From Agapetus fuscipes (lineage: Eukaryota > Arthropoda > Insecta > Trichoptera > Glossosomatidae), in NCBI GenBank assembly GCA_951799405.1, contig OX637344.1:13578001-13642000 (forward strand): 64,000 nt of DNA, in the 5' to 3' direction. Within the stretch, counting starts at the first letter, position 1. The number at the start of each line of letters is the position of its first letter. A model generated the notes under the pieces. The model saw only the letters and a list, made by a program, of their open reading frames with translations. It made no database searches and was not told where the DNA came from. The position numbers and the translations under genes were made by a program. Shown here piece after piece: positions 1-10,428 of the stretch.

Positions 1-184
1 TAAAAGTTAAAAGAAAATCATATGTTTAGTACTCAAATAAAGTTATTCTTGCTCTCCCTTTTATGAAGTTTGTCCTCGGAAGTCTAGCCTAAACTGTCAA
101 TCATATTAATTAAACGGCGTGGTGGACTTATTCGTGAACTTGATCTAAAATTGTAATTACAAAGTCACAAAGTCAAGTTCATTT

Positions 185-305
185 CACTTCCACGATATCT
201 CGGTCACAGACAGCCCCGTCCATAGACAGCTCTACCATGAAAAAATCGGTCAGACGACAGCTCGTCCACACGCACTTTTCAGTCAACGACATTTCAGTCA
301 CATAC
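185..305. repeat. fragment of the 15-bp repeat family
   Basis: Complement-oriented units: CTCGGTCACAGACAG, CCCGTCCATAGACAG, CTCGTCCACACGCAC and TTTCAGTCAACGACATTTC. Confidence 0.6.
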
Positions 306-318
306 CATAAAGGCCCTC

Positions 319-497
319 ACTTGTCTTGTATCCTGCCGCCATTCCTCTAGGGGTAGCCGGTACCTCCACACAAGTGCCTCCACTTGACTTTGTCCTTGTA
401 TACTTCTTTCATTTCTCTTGTTTCCACTCTGTAGATTCCATTCATTCGCAATCTCACTTATCTGATCAATCCATTCTTTCCTAGGTCTTCCCCTTAT
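319..497 (-). mobile_element. RTE-like LINE 3' fragment
   Basis: Matches the 3' end of the LINE at 10429-13278, including the TCTTG-type tail and the region encoding the WRHLCGGTGHP-like end. It is truncated upstream at about 497. Confidence 0.75.
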
Positions 498-1340
498 AAA
501 TAATATAATATTCTATAAAATATAATATTCATATTTTTTATTTTCTTCTAGTACGAAAATTCTTGTTATAATTTGAAAATTCCTAATAATACGTACTTTC
601 ATATTATAATTTTTAATTGACTTGGTACCTATTCCGTACGTAATTACTTTGTATTTCTAGGAAGAAACGAATTAAGAAACGCCATAAAATTCATATTATG
701 GTAGGTATAATAAACTGCCATAAATGTTTGAATCCAACAGCCATAAACTTATAACTAGCCAAATGTTGCCATAAACAAAACGCGTGAATGAAAATTAAAA
801 AAAAAAGAACTCGTTTTATACCTACCTAAAAATAATATACGAAAAAAATACGTGCCGTTTTGAATGACCTTTGCAATAATTTCTGACCCCAAATACAAAA
901 AACTTACTCATGCATGTATGCAAAACGTAGAATAAAATCAAAACTTGAATATTTGCATAGGCAGACACGGGTTTTATTGTTTTTTTACAGGTTCAACCGC
1001 AGTCCAGACGGGAAAAAAAAACAAATGAGTAAACGACAAAATAATAAATTATTTATTTTTAATGAATACCTTCATAAAACGTGATCAAGATGGCGATTTC
1101 TATTTAATATTAATTTTAAATCATGCTGTACGATACGTACAGGTTTATTTTACTGTACATGTTTTTAGATTTTTTAATTAACTTTCGTGATATAGAAAGT
1201 ACAATCCCACAATTTTCCCTCGGTAGGGTGACATCACGGATCTAGGTGACTAGGTTCCTTAGCAACCCGGCCGGGTAACGTCACAATTTTTTCTCGGGTT
1301 ACTTCATTATTATACGACTTCAGTATTTTTTTTGCTTCAG
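498..1340. other. AT-rich sequence, no gene seen
   Basis: Long A/T runs, short ORFs only; no repeat of the families described here was recognised. Confidence 0.5.
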
Positions 1341-1571
1341 ACCGGCCCGTAGTCACGTGGTAACACTTCGGACTCGTGAATGGAAGGCTGTGGGTACGAA
1401 TCCCGGTGGAGTACAAAAAATATACCATTTATATTTTCAAATTTGCTCTTCGCTGGGTTGAAAAATTCATACACCTTTACCAAAGACCGGTCATAAAAAG
1501 GTCCATCCAGCCTTACAGCAACTGGGTCTTGCTTGAGAATTGGCGCTTTGTAGCGACGGCGACCAAGCTCG
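1341..1571 (+). mobile_element. SINE-A (tRNA-derived), front half of a composite
   Basis: tRNA-like head with A box GTAGTCACGTGGTAACAC and B box GGTACGAATCCCGG, then the family body (CTCTTCGCTGGGTTGAAAAA, CTTACAGCAACTGGGTCTTG). It runs directly into SINE-B. Confidence 0.8.
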
Positions 1572-1574
1572 TAA

Positions 1575-1832
1575 AAAGGTCGATAGCTCAATTGGTAGAA
1601 TGCTTGCATTCCATTCCGAGAGCAAGGGTTCGATCTCAAGGTGTACTCAGCCTTCACAAGAAATGAGAACCAGCCCCCCGGGAGCTGGGAAACCCCCACT
1701 TCAACTGAAAGAGGTTGGTGTGAGGCCGGCCCCCTTACCCCTAAAAATAAAATAGGTCCCGAATCGCCACATGCGACCTCTTCGGGGATTACGCAGGCGA
1801 AAAGTTACACTATATTTGTAGCTTAGTTGCGT
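1575..1832 (+). mobile_element. SINE-B (tRNA-derived), rear half of a composite
   Basis: tRNA-like head GATAGCTCAATTGGTAGAAT with B box GGGTTCGATCTC. The body contains CAGCCTTCACAAGAAATGAG and CGACCTCTTCGGGGATTACG, and ends near GCAGCTTAGTTGCG-like sequence. Confidence 0.8.
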
Positions 1833-1927
1833 TTTTTTTTTCTTGAATTTCAGCGTTATTTCATAACTTTTCCTTCAAGTTACGTAATAAGAAACAATAT
1901 AGGTACAAAGGGCTCGAAACGAATCTC

Positions 1928-2010
1928 ATAGTCAAAAAAATGTGACGTCACGTGGCAGGGTTGCTAGGCAAAAGGTGAACAAATATTTTGATATTGGTTG
2001 CCATATCCAT
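1928..2010. repeat. family E fragment (GGTTGCTA-rich)
   Basis: GTGACGTCACGTGGCAGGGT, then TTGCTAGGCAAAAGGTGAAC and ATATTGGTTGCCA. Confidence 0.5.
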
Positions 2011-2044
2011 AATCCTTAATCTAAGTTCCAAAGGTATACTGATA

Positions 2045-2270
2045 CTAAAGGCTCATATTTTATTCATATTTCATACCCACAAGCAGGCATATGTACATAT
2101 GTTCGCGCTTACACATGCTGTATGTGTAGGTACATACAAAATATACCAAAACTTACATGAAAATAAACTTTGCAACTTCTGCCGTCTTTCCCTGAAACCG
2201 GGGTGGCATTAGCAAAAGTGACCCAAGTTTTTACAGCATGGGGGTCAGTCTTATACCAATCTATGCTAAC
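2045..2270 (-). repeat. family C copy
   Basis: Minus-oriented, includes GACGGCAGAAGTTGCAAAG-type and GGTGGCATTAGCAAAAGTGA sequence. The tail has been lost. Confidence 0.7.
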
Positions 2271-2369
2271 AACCTTATTCACAAAAAGGTTTGACGTTTG
2301 CCCCCCGAGAATTTTTTTTTTCAAATAAGAGCTGAGTCCATCTAATGTAAGTAGGCTCCTTGTCTGATA

Positions 2370-2475
2370 GGTCGGTATGAGGCTGAGGCTGAGCCGGTAT
2401 GAGGCTGTAAAAATTGGTTCACTTTTACCAATGCCACCCCCGTTTCAGGGAAAGGCGGCAGGGGCTGCAATGTTT
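2370..2475 (+). repeat. family C fragment
   Basis: Only the head remains: GTCGGTATGAGGCTGAG, then ACTTTTACCAATGCCACCCC. Confidence 0.6.
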
Positions 2476-2518
2476 ATGTTCATGTGAGGTTTTTTTATTT
2501 GTATGCATTTTTATTTGT

Positions 2519-2780
2519 TCCTTGACTTATAGGTTGGTATGCGGCTGACCACTCATGCTGTAAAAATGGTTCACTTTGCCAATGTCACCCCTGTTACAGG
2601 GAATGACGGCAAGAGTTGTATGGTGTATGTCCATTTGAGATTTGGTTTTTATGTTGTAGGTACACATGAGGCATTTGCAAGCGCGAACTTGTACGTGTCT
2701 GGTTGTGAGAATGCATGTAATGTGAATCTCCAATGAAACATATCTTTGCAACTTAGATTAGATTAAATTAGATTAGTATT
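2519..2780 (+). repeat. GATTA-tailed interspersed repeat (family C), near full length
   Basis: About 260 bp from TTGACTTATAGGTTGGTATG through GGTTCACTTTGCCAATGTC to CTTTGCAACTTAGATTAGAT. The unit ends in tandem GATTA-type pentamers. No coding capacity; a SINE or a MITE are both possible. Confidence 0.8.
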
Positions 2781-3461
2781 TCTAGGTAGAATAAAAAATA
2801 CATTTGGGAAATTCTTACCTTTGCTTTCTTCCTCTATAATTAATGCCTTGTTTTTGTACTCTTGGTGATGTCAAAATGTTTTTAATTCTTCTACATTAAA
2901 TTTTAAAAAATATATCACAACTCCTGAAGTAGGTACGACTTTAAAAAGGAATGCTCACTACGATTTATTTGAGTGAACAAAAAGTTTCAATCTTTGTGCG
3001 GTATTGAGAAGCGCATCTTTTTTCTGAAAATCATTTTCAACTTTCTGAAGAGATCCACTTTGTTCAAAACGTAAAGAAAACCATGTCCGCACCAGCAGCA
3101 CTTACTTTTATTTAATTTTTTAAACTTATTTCGAATAGGTAGGTATTTTATTTTTAAATTTGAATTTGAAAGTGTTCTATTTCAATTTGAGTTTCATTGT
3201 TTCTGGTATGTAGGTAGTAATGTTTGAATTTAGAACGTTAACCTATTTGCTGTTAGGATTTTGACGTTTCAATCACGACTGAACTAAATGAAAAGTGTCC
3301 GTCTCCCGTTCTTGTGCCTGCACACATGTGTATACCTACCTACAACCCGAAATGGTGTTGTGTATTTAATGCCAATATAAACATACGGGTCATTTAATCA
3401 TTTCATGTAGGGTGACCATTTATAGATGCTCCAAATAATGATTCATACCGTTACTATTACT

Positions 3462-3610
3462 GTATCCAGTCACCATTCCGCTAGGGGTGGTCAGTACGTC
3501 CGATATTAGATTCCCTCTTTGTTATATCCTTGCAAACTTCTTTCATCCCTCGACATTCATTACTTTCTTCATGCATGCTTTCTAGATGTCCGAACCCTCT
3601 CAATGTTTTT
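3462..3610 (-). mobile_element. decayed RTE-like LINE 3' fragment
   Basis: Diverged match to the same LINE 3' end (CCATTCCGCTAGGGGTGG, CTTGCAAACTTCTTTCATC, TTCATGCATGC). No open frame remains. Confidence 0.5.
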
Positions 3611-4107
3611 TTGTACTTTCCCTCACATATTCTCATTCATACCGCACTAATAATACTGTAACTGTAACTGTTACTGTAACTCTGTCGCCATTCCGCTAAT
3701 AATAACTTCATTAATGTAGAAATAGTATTTTTTTTTTCTAAATCAGCTTTTCCAATTTTGGGGAGTAAAGCCTAGTTTATTTTCTTCTACGTTTCTAAAT
3801 GGATTCGGAATATTTTTGAATTTGGAACTTTTTCCTCAGCGAGCAAACGTCAGCGTTGTGTGGGATCAATAAAAAAATACATATTTGTTGCCTCCTTATT
3901 TCGTCGGCCAGGTGACGATGTTTATTTTCGCGCCCTTTTCAATGCTCCAACCTCATTTTTAACATTCTTTCACATGGGCCTGTTTTAATTCCCTTCAAAA
4001 GTCGAAGCATTTTTTTCATTCCACCTTTTCACACAATACTTTAGGTACTCTACCTGCTTACCTTTATTTATTTTTTAGATTAAGATTTAGAAACTGAAGT
4101 TTTCTTG

Positions 4108-4525
4108 ACTTACATATAAGTTGGTATGAGGCTGACCACCCATAGTGTAGAAAACGGTTAATTTTGCCAATATCACCCCTGTTTCAGGGAAGGTCGGCAA
4201 AAGTTGCAGGGTGTATGTTTATTTCAAATATATTTGGAAGCACCGCAATTGCCGCTCAACAGTTGTAGACCAAATTTTCAGAAAATTTGAAGATTCATTC
4301 AGAAAAGAATTGTCAATTTTGATACCTTTTTGTGGTTCTGTTGATGCATAAAGGCTGCCTCTTTTATCTGTGGAAATTATTAATTGATTCCACATGCCCA
4401 AATGGCGTAGTGAAACACGCCGGGACATATGCAGCATTTGTAAGCGCGAACCTGCACATGCCTGTTGGTGGGTATGCATTTAATATGTATTGTAAATGCA
4501 AATATATCTTTGACAAAATTAAATA
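4108..4525 (+). repeat. family C copy split by an insertion of about 190 bp
   Basis: The head (TTGACTTACATATAAGTTGG, GGTCGGCAAAAGTTGCAGGG) is at 4108-4235 and the rest (CATTTGTAAGCGCGAACCTG) resumes at about 4425. The inserted segment is unrecognised. Confidence 0.65.
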
Positions 4526-4720
4526 GAAGTGAGACATGCTGAAAAAATTTAAGTTTAAAATACATATTATATCTCGTAGAGAATGTATAAAGTGTTGAAA
4601 CGTGACCCTTGAAAAAAATATTGTTTGCCTGTTCACTTCACTGCTGAACATACGCCTCTTCATGATGCTCTTCATATTTTTCCACACTTCTATGCTTCTC
4701 TGTCTCCAGCAACTACAGTA

Positions 4721-4956
4721 CCCTGAGTACGAGTTGCAAAACTTGAGTAAAGTAAAGTTTACGGAAAGTATTAAAGAGTGGTTTTCCCCAAAAACTGCCG
4801 TTTTTGTAAGTTTGAACTTGATTTTCTTCATAACTGTAACACTTTTGCTAAGACCATAAAGTGTAAGAAACAAAAACGGCAGATTTTGGGGAAAATCACT
4901 CTTTAATACTTTCCGTAAGATTTACTTTACTCAAGTTTTGCAAATCGTAGTAAGGG
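4721..4956. mobile_element. MITE with TIRs of about 100 bp (TA target), copy 1
   Basis: The arms CCCTGAGTACGAGTTGCAAA and the complement of TTTTGCAAATCGTAGTAAGG pair over roughly 100 bp around a short centre. TA (inside CAGTA...TACAG) flanks both ends, as for mariner-like MITEs. A second copy is at 29463-29698. Confidence 0.7.
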
Positions 4957-5009
4957 TACAGATCCAAGCAAAACTTGTTATTCCCCTTTACGATTTCCCG
5001 GGCAATCAA

Positions 5010-5190
5010 AAGCAATTCTAGTTGAAATTCACAACGATAACAATGAGGTCCGCCCGTGATTGACACAGCCAAAATTGGGTCGGGCTGCTAGGGGAAATCC
5101 ATACAAATATTTTAAGATTGGTTGCTAATGATGGCCATCCCATACAAGACTGACGTTTGCTCGCCGAGAAAAGAGTTCCAAATTCAAAAA
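5010..5190. repeat. family E copy
   Basis: TTGGGTCGGGCTGCTAGGGG, AAGATTGGTTGCTAATGATG and GACTGACGTTTGCTCGCCGA mark the family. Confidence 0.55.
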
Positions 5191-5340
5191 TATTCCGATG
5201 GAATAATGGGCACATCGTGCTGAAACAGGAAAGATACATTTCAGTAAAGAAATCAAAAACAAGCAAACAAAAGTTTTTTTTTTACGAGTTGAACTCGATC
5301 GCTTTTGACGCATAAAAACGATATTCAATAAATAAAAAGC

Positions 5341-5570
5341 GACGAGCTAGGTCATCGCTTTAGAAAGCGCCAATTCTCAAGCAAGACCCAGTTGCTGTAA
5401 GCTTGAGTGAACCTTTTGTGACCGGTCTTTGGTAAAGGCAATGAATTTTTCAACCCAGCGAAGAGCATTGTTGAAAGTATAATTGGTAGTTTTTTTGTGC
5501 TCCGCAGAATTCGAGCCCACGACCTTCCATTTACGAGTCCAATGTGGTACGACTAGACTGCGGACCGGTC
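5341..5570 (-). mobile_element. SINE-A copy
   Basis: Reverse-oriented copy from GACGAGCTAGGTCATCGC to GACTGCGGACCGGTC. The B box is altered (GAATTCGAGCCCACG on plus). Confidence 0.8.
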
Positions 5571-5635
5571 AATACAAAATCACAATGTCAATACACAAAC
5601 CTAAAAAAAACTGTAAGCATATTATTGTGTATGTT

Positions 5636-5862
5636 CCTTGACTTATAGGTTGGCATGCGGCTCAGCACCCACGCTGTATAAAATGGTTCACTTTGCCAAT
5701 GTCCCCCCTGTTTCAGGGAAGATCAGCAAGAGCTGCAGGGTGTATGCGTTCATTTGAGATTCGTGTTTTTATATTGTAAATACACATGCGCGAACTTATA
5801 CGTGTCTGCTTGTGAAAATGCAAATAATGTGAATTCTTAATGTTACATATCTTTGCAACTTA
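5636..5862 (+). repeat. family C copy interrupted by a MITE in its tail
   Basis: Head to CTTTGCAACTTA. The pentamer tail continues at 6156 after the MITE (GATTAGATTAGATTA). Confidence 0.8.
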
Positions 5863-6155
5863 GGGGCCGTCCATAAATTACGTCATCGATTTTTGCCGAT
5901 TTTAGACCCCCCCCCCCCCCTCCCTTACAATCATCCTATAGTCATTATCTAATGACCCCTCCCCCCTCTTGCTGTAATAATGGATGAGCTTAATAATTAA
6001 TAATGTAATATATCTTACATAATATTATGTATATTTTGTAGAAATTGGTATTTACAAGAACGACGTCACTTTTGGTACTCGTTCGTCATTTGCCATCATC
6101 CGCAGACCAGACCCCCCCCCCCTTAATTCGAATGACGTTATATATGGACGGCCCC
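5863..6155 (+). mobile_element. PIF/Harbinger-like MITE (GGGGCCGTCC termini)
   Basis: TIRs GGGGCCGTCCATAAATTACG on the left and the complement of CGTTATATATGGACGGCCCC on the right. TTA flanks both sides (5860-5862, 6156-6158), a 3-bp duplication of the TWA kind used by Harbinger elements. The interior holds two long C-runs and no ORF. It is inserted in the tail of a family C repeat. Confidence 0.75.
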
Positions 6156-6423
6156 TTAGATTAGATTAGATTATATTAGAAACCATAATTTTTCTTACGG
6201 AATGGTTTTGAAAAGCTTGGTTATCGTTGGGCATCATAAAATGGTATTTTTAATTACCGTCAATTCCAGACTGAGCCGCCATTTTGATAACATGTCAGTA
6301 GGTACCTACCTACTTACTTTACAATGCGACAATTGGCAGATCACACTACAGTAATTGCAGATATAAGGATCAACGTATCTATATAATTTAAGTTGTAAAG
6401 ATAAGAGGTATCTTTGCAACTTT

Positions 6424-6562
6424 AACCGCCTTATTCATAAAAAGGTTTTAATTTTTAAACCAGTATAAGGTCGGTTTTCCCATACTAATAAGTAGGTTTA
6501 ACTCCAGTTATGGGTTCAACCAATCTAATGAATAAGGCCGTAACGGCCTTATTCATTAGATT
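6424..6562. repeat. MITE-like foldback with CCTTATTCAT termini
   Basis: Left end CCGCCTTATTCATAAAAAGG, right end AATCTAATGAATAAGGCCG, flanked by TAA. The right end then pairs perfectly with 6544-6562 (19-bp arms, 3-nt loop). Confidence 0.55.
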
Positions 6563-6579
6563 AATGTTTATATTATATT

Positions 6580-6700
6580 AAACAAACATTTAAAATTAAC
6601 TGCATGCCAACAAACGTACACGTGTAAGTTCGCGCTTACAAATGCTGCATGTGTAGATACTTACAAATTAAAATCTTAAATGAAAATGTAATGTTGGCGG
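6580..6700 (-). repeat. family C fragment
   Basis: Middle part only: CAACAAACGTACACGTGTAA, GTTCGCGCTTACAAATGCTG. Confidence 0.6.
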
Positions 6701-6798
6701 CTAGGGTTTATTAAAGTGAAATTTATTTTATGTTTTAGTTTTTAATGTCCATATTTATTAGGTATTATTTATTGATTTAAAAAAATGTAATTTGTCGG

Positions 6799-7062
6799 TT
6801 CCTTGACTTATAGGTTGGTATGCGGCTGACCACCCATGCTGTAAAAATGGTTAACTTTGCCAATGTCACCCCTGTCTCAGGGAAGGACGGCAAGAGTTGC
6901 AGGGTGTACCTATGTACATTTGAGATTTGGTTTTTATGTTGTAGGTTCACATGAGGCATGTGCAAGCGCGAACTTGTACGTGTCTGATTGTGAGAATGAA
7001 TGTAATGTGAATCTCCAATGTAACATATCTTTGCAACTTAGATTAGATTAGATTAGATAAAA
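6799..7062 (+). repeat. family C copy, near full length
   Basis: CCTTGACTTATAGGTTGGTA to CTTTGCAACTTAGATTAGAT with three tail pentamers. One of the best preserved members. Confidence 0.85.
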
Positions 7063-7384
7063 TTAGAAAATAAGCCCTAAAACTCTTGCCGAAGCAATTG
7101 GCAAAGTGAACCATTACTGCAGGCGCGTGCATAGGGTATAGGCAAATACTTTTCAGAATAAATATTTCTACCATTCCGTTGAAATAACTCATTTGAAATT
7201 GACTGTAGTGCTAACGATGTCTCCAATCAAATTTGAATTTTTAATTTTAAATCTGAATATCAAGCTTAAAGGTTTTTACCATATTATATTGCCTACCTAC
7301 CAGGCGCATGTGCCTGTATGGGATGAACGCCCCTGCCGCATTACAGTATGTATAGAATTAGAAAATTATCAATAGTCCACGTAC

Positions 7385-7541
7385 TTGTCAACCGTGTGAA
7401 TAACAACATAAAAACCCAATCGCAAATAAACATAAACCCTTCAAAACTTTTGCCGACCGTCCCTGAAACAGGGGTGACATTGGTAAAGTGGACATTTTTT
7501 AAAGTATGGGGGTCAGCCTCATACCAACTTATAAGTCAAGG
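7385..7541 (-). repeat. family C fragment
   Basis: CCTGAAACAGGGGTGACATT to ACCAACTTATAAGTCAAGG; the distal half is missing. Confidence 0.7.
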
Positions 7542-7709
7542 CGCCTATCTAGTATACAAAGTGCTGTCAAACATACAATAAATACTTATTATATTTCTGA
7601 TATTGATTTATTATATTTATAAAGTTCCTACGTGATCATGGTTTTAGGCATTTGAAATGTTAGCATTTCCCTATGGGTAACTGTTTTTTTTTCCAAAATG
7701 AATAAAAAA

Positions 7710-7860
7710 AAGTGATAATGAGGTCGGCACGTGTATTGACACACAATATTGTGTCGTCACCCGGCCAGGCTGCTAGGGAAATAAAACATGCAAATATTTT
7801 ATGATTGGTTGCTAAGGAAAACAGATAGGATGGCATCGATAACATAATGTAGGTACCTCC
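7710..7860. repeat. family E copy
   Basis: TGTATTGACACACAATATTG, GGCTGCTAGGGAAATAAAAC and TGATTGGTTGCTAAGG. Confidence 0.55.
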
Positions 7861-7929
7861 TTAGGCATCTATTTATTGTGTCCATTAATTTCAAAATAAT
7901 AAAAATACGAGCTTCAAACTTGTCAACCC

Positions 7930-8098
7930 TGTTTCAGGAAAGGTCGGCAAGAGTTGCAGCGATTATGTTAATTTGAAATTTGGATTTTTATATTGTAGGT
8001 CCACATGTGGCAAGTGTAATCTCGTACTTGTACGTGTCTGCTTATGGGAATGCATTTAATATGAATCTTAAATGTAATGTATCTCTGCAACTTATGTT
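7930..8098 (+). repeat. family C fragment
   Basis: CCTGTTTCAGGAAAGGTCGG to ATGTATCTCTGCAACTTATG. The head is missing. Confidence 0.7.
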
Positions 8099-8099
8099 T

Positions 8100-9745
8100 T
8101 GCAAACCATTGGTAAATTATTCATATAATAGAATATTCTTTGCAGCAATACAAATTAAATGAAAAAGGGATGGAAAATTACCAAGATTTTTTTATAAGAA
8201 ATGGCGTTACATTTTAATAGTTTTAAATTCGTAAGTATTACTTTGATTAATTTGTGACATGAGTTTTTATATTTCTGTTAAGTATTATTGATTTATCCTT
8301 GACCTTGCTTTTTTTATTATTTTATACATGCAATCTGAAAATAAAGGGTTTTTATTGTTTCATTAAAAAAATAAGGAACGTTTATTTAGAAATATAAAGA
8401 TAGTTTTATTTATTTGTAATATGAAGAGAATGTCGGAAAAGTTTTTCGATGTTTCGCAGATTAAAAACCAAAATTTCAATGGAAAGATCTCTAATTTATC
8501 TTCTAAAAAACAAAAAATGCCCAATAGACTCTGAAAAAATTCCATAGAAAAAAATTAAACGTTGCATGATCGAGTTGCTAAGAAAAAGGCAAAAAAATAT
8601 TTTTTTGTGGTTGCTAAGGACCCTAGTCACGTATGACGTTTACCGGCTGAATTTTTTTTTGAAATTTTGTTTTAATCCATTTTTGAACGTTAGTATAGTT
8701 TGCTAGGTATAAAATTATTAACCAGATAGTTTTAATATTATAACATTGGTATTGCGCAACATAGCATGAAGCTAGCTGCGAATACTACTAGCGCGCGTCG
8801 CTCAAAATGGTGAAACATTGTTTAATTCAAGAAAGTAAAATGTCGGATACTGAGGTAAGATTTTGTCAGATACTTTTGAGATAACCTTTTTTGAAATTAT
8901 GAATCCAGTTTACACTGTAGTTTTATTTGTTTTTTGATTAAATGTTGGTTGAAACGAAAGAATAATATTATGAGAATATTATTGACGAGTAGAAGTTGGT
9001 AATCCGAGTTTTCGCGCATGCGCACACGCTGGCCGGTTAAAGAAAAATGGCCTAAAAAGACAGGCGTCAAAATTGTGTTCAACAAAAATTAAATGGCATT
9101 CAGTGATTTTTGTAATACTAGGAATGCTTATCAAGGGAACACGCGTGATTATGACCAGGTATTAGAACCTTCTCACAGATAAAAAAATAACACCCACCGT
9201 CCATTTGAACCGTGAACTGTTACAAAATATTTGTCATGTCATTTTGACCTATTATATTCTCACAACTGGGATAGTTTTATTTCTGATTTGCTTACAAATT
9301 TTGTTCCGCCAGCGCTAAAAACAATATTTACAATTAATATTAATATTACTTGAGACTTTCTCGTATGAAACCCGTAAGATTCTGTTTAGGCAGCTCCAAT
9401 ATCAAGAATGGATACACATTTTTTGTAGGAATGTTTTTCTCTGGTTTGACATACATTGTTGTTATGGTGAAACACGTACTATGGAATCTCACGTTTTTGG
9501 TTGAATGAATTCAAAACAATGTAATACATCAATAGCCCACAGTCAATACCAATACATTATTCAATGCCATTTTGCAATTCACGTTCAAATTACGCCTTAT
9601 GTATGATATTTCGTAAGTCAGCATTTTTTCATGTAAAATGCTTATCATTTTTAAAACGGACTCAGCACAAAGTTGAATTTAGAATCACGGCGGGAAACGT
9701 CACACTTGTATTGGATTACAGCTATTGCGGCTAAAAACAAAATAT
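8100..9745. other. AT-rich intergenic or intronic DNA, decayed repeats
   Basis: No supportable ORF. Family E-like scraps at about 8530-8680 (GTTGCTAAGGACC) and 9655-9745 (GGACTCAGCACAAAGTTG). The remainder is unrecognised. Confidence 0.5.
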
Positions 9746-10165
9746 TGAATAAAGTTTCAAACTTTCACTTTCATGGCCGGTGTTAAGTAATAATAAGTAA
9801 ATCGTTTTTGTGTTCTTTCGGGTTTGACCATGTTCTATTTGCAGCTCCTACATATGCCGACGTTTCGCTTTCACGAGCAGAAAGCATCTTCAAGGCGAGT
9901 TATCAAAGCAGCGTGGCGGTTTTCGTTGTCTTTGCGGACGCGCGTTCACACCAACACGTTTACACCAACGTGTTTGCGCCAACACGCGTCCGCGAAGACA
10001 ACAAAAACCGCCACGGGGCTTACTACAAGTTATCAAAGCACCGTGGCGGTTTTGATAACTTGCCTTGAAGATGCTTTCTGCTCGTGAAAGCGAAACGTCG
10101 ACAAATGTAGGAGCTGCAAATAGAACATGGTCAAACCCAAAAGAACACAAAAAACGATTTATTTA
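9746..10165. mobile_element. nested foldback element (family D)
   Basis: Outer arms of about 105 bp (9806-9912 against 10050-10160) contain GTTTGACCATGTTCTATTTG and GCAGAAAGCATCTTCAAGG. Inside, GTGGCGGTTTTCGTTGTCTT pairs with AAGACAACAAAAACCGCCAC, making a second palindrome. Relatives at 24232-24420 and 25800-25965 share the CACCGGCCATGAAAGTGAAA flank. Overlapping ORFs on both strands follow from the symmetry. Confidence 0.75.
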
Positions 10166-10196
10166 TCAACAAAATATTTGTTTACCTTTTCCGTAG

Positions 10197-10400
10197 CAGC
10201 CCGGTCGTCTGACGTTTGGGATCAAAGGGCCAGGGTTCTATCCGTTCCAAGGGTATCAGAAATTATTTCCCATTTCGGCGTTTAATTCAAACCTAAAATT
10301 GAAGTTCTGGCGAAGATTACTCAGTCTTCAAAAGAAATGAGAACCAGTCCCCTCGTGGCCAGGAAAACCTCGCCTTTGTTTATATAAAATATTTAGGGGG
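10197..10400 (+). mobile_element. SINE-B-like fragment
   Basis: Carries GGGTTCTATCCGTTCCAAGG (B-box region) and AAAAGAAATGAGAACCAGTC from the family body. It ends next to a G-run (10395-10407) that abuts the RTE-like LINE tail. Confidence 0.55.
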
Positions 10401-10428
10401 GGGGGGGTCGGCACACAATTTTCGAGTC

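Noticed and set aside
4364..4873. 169-codon minus-strand ORF and overlapping plus ORFs.
   Set aside because: They span a family C repeat, an unknown insert and one arm of a MITE; no coherent protein.
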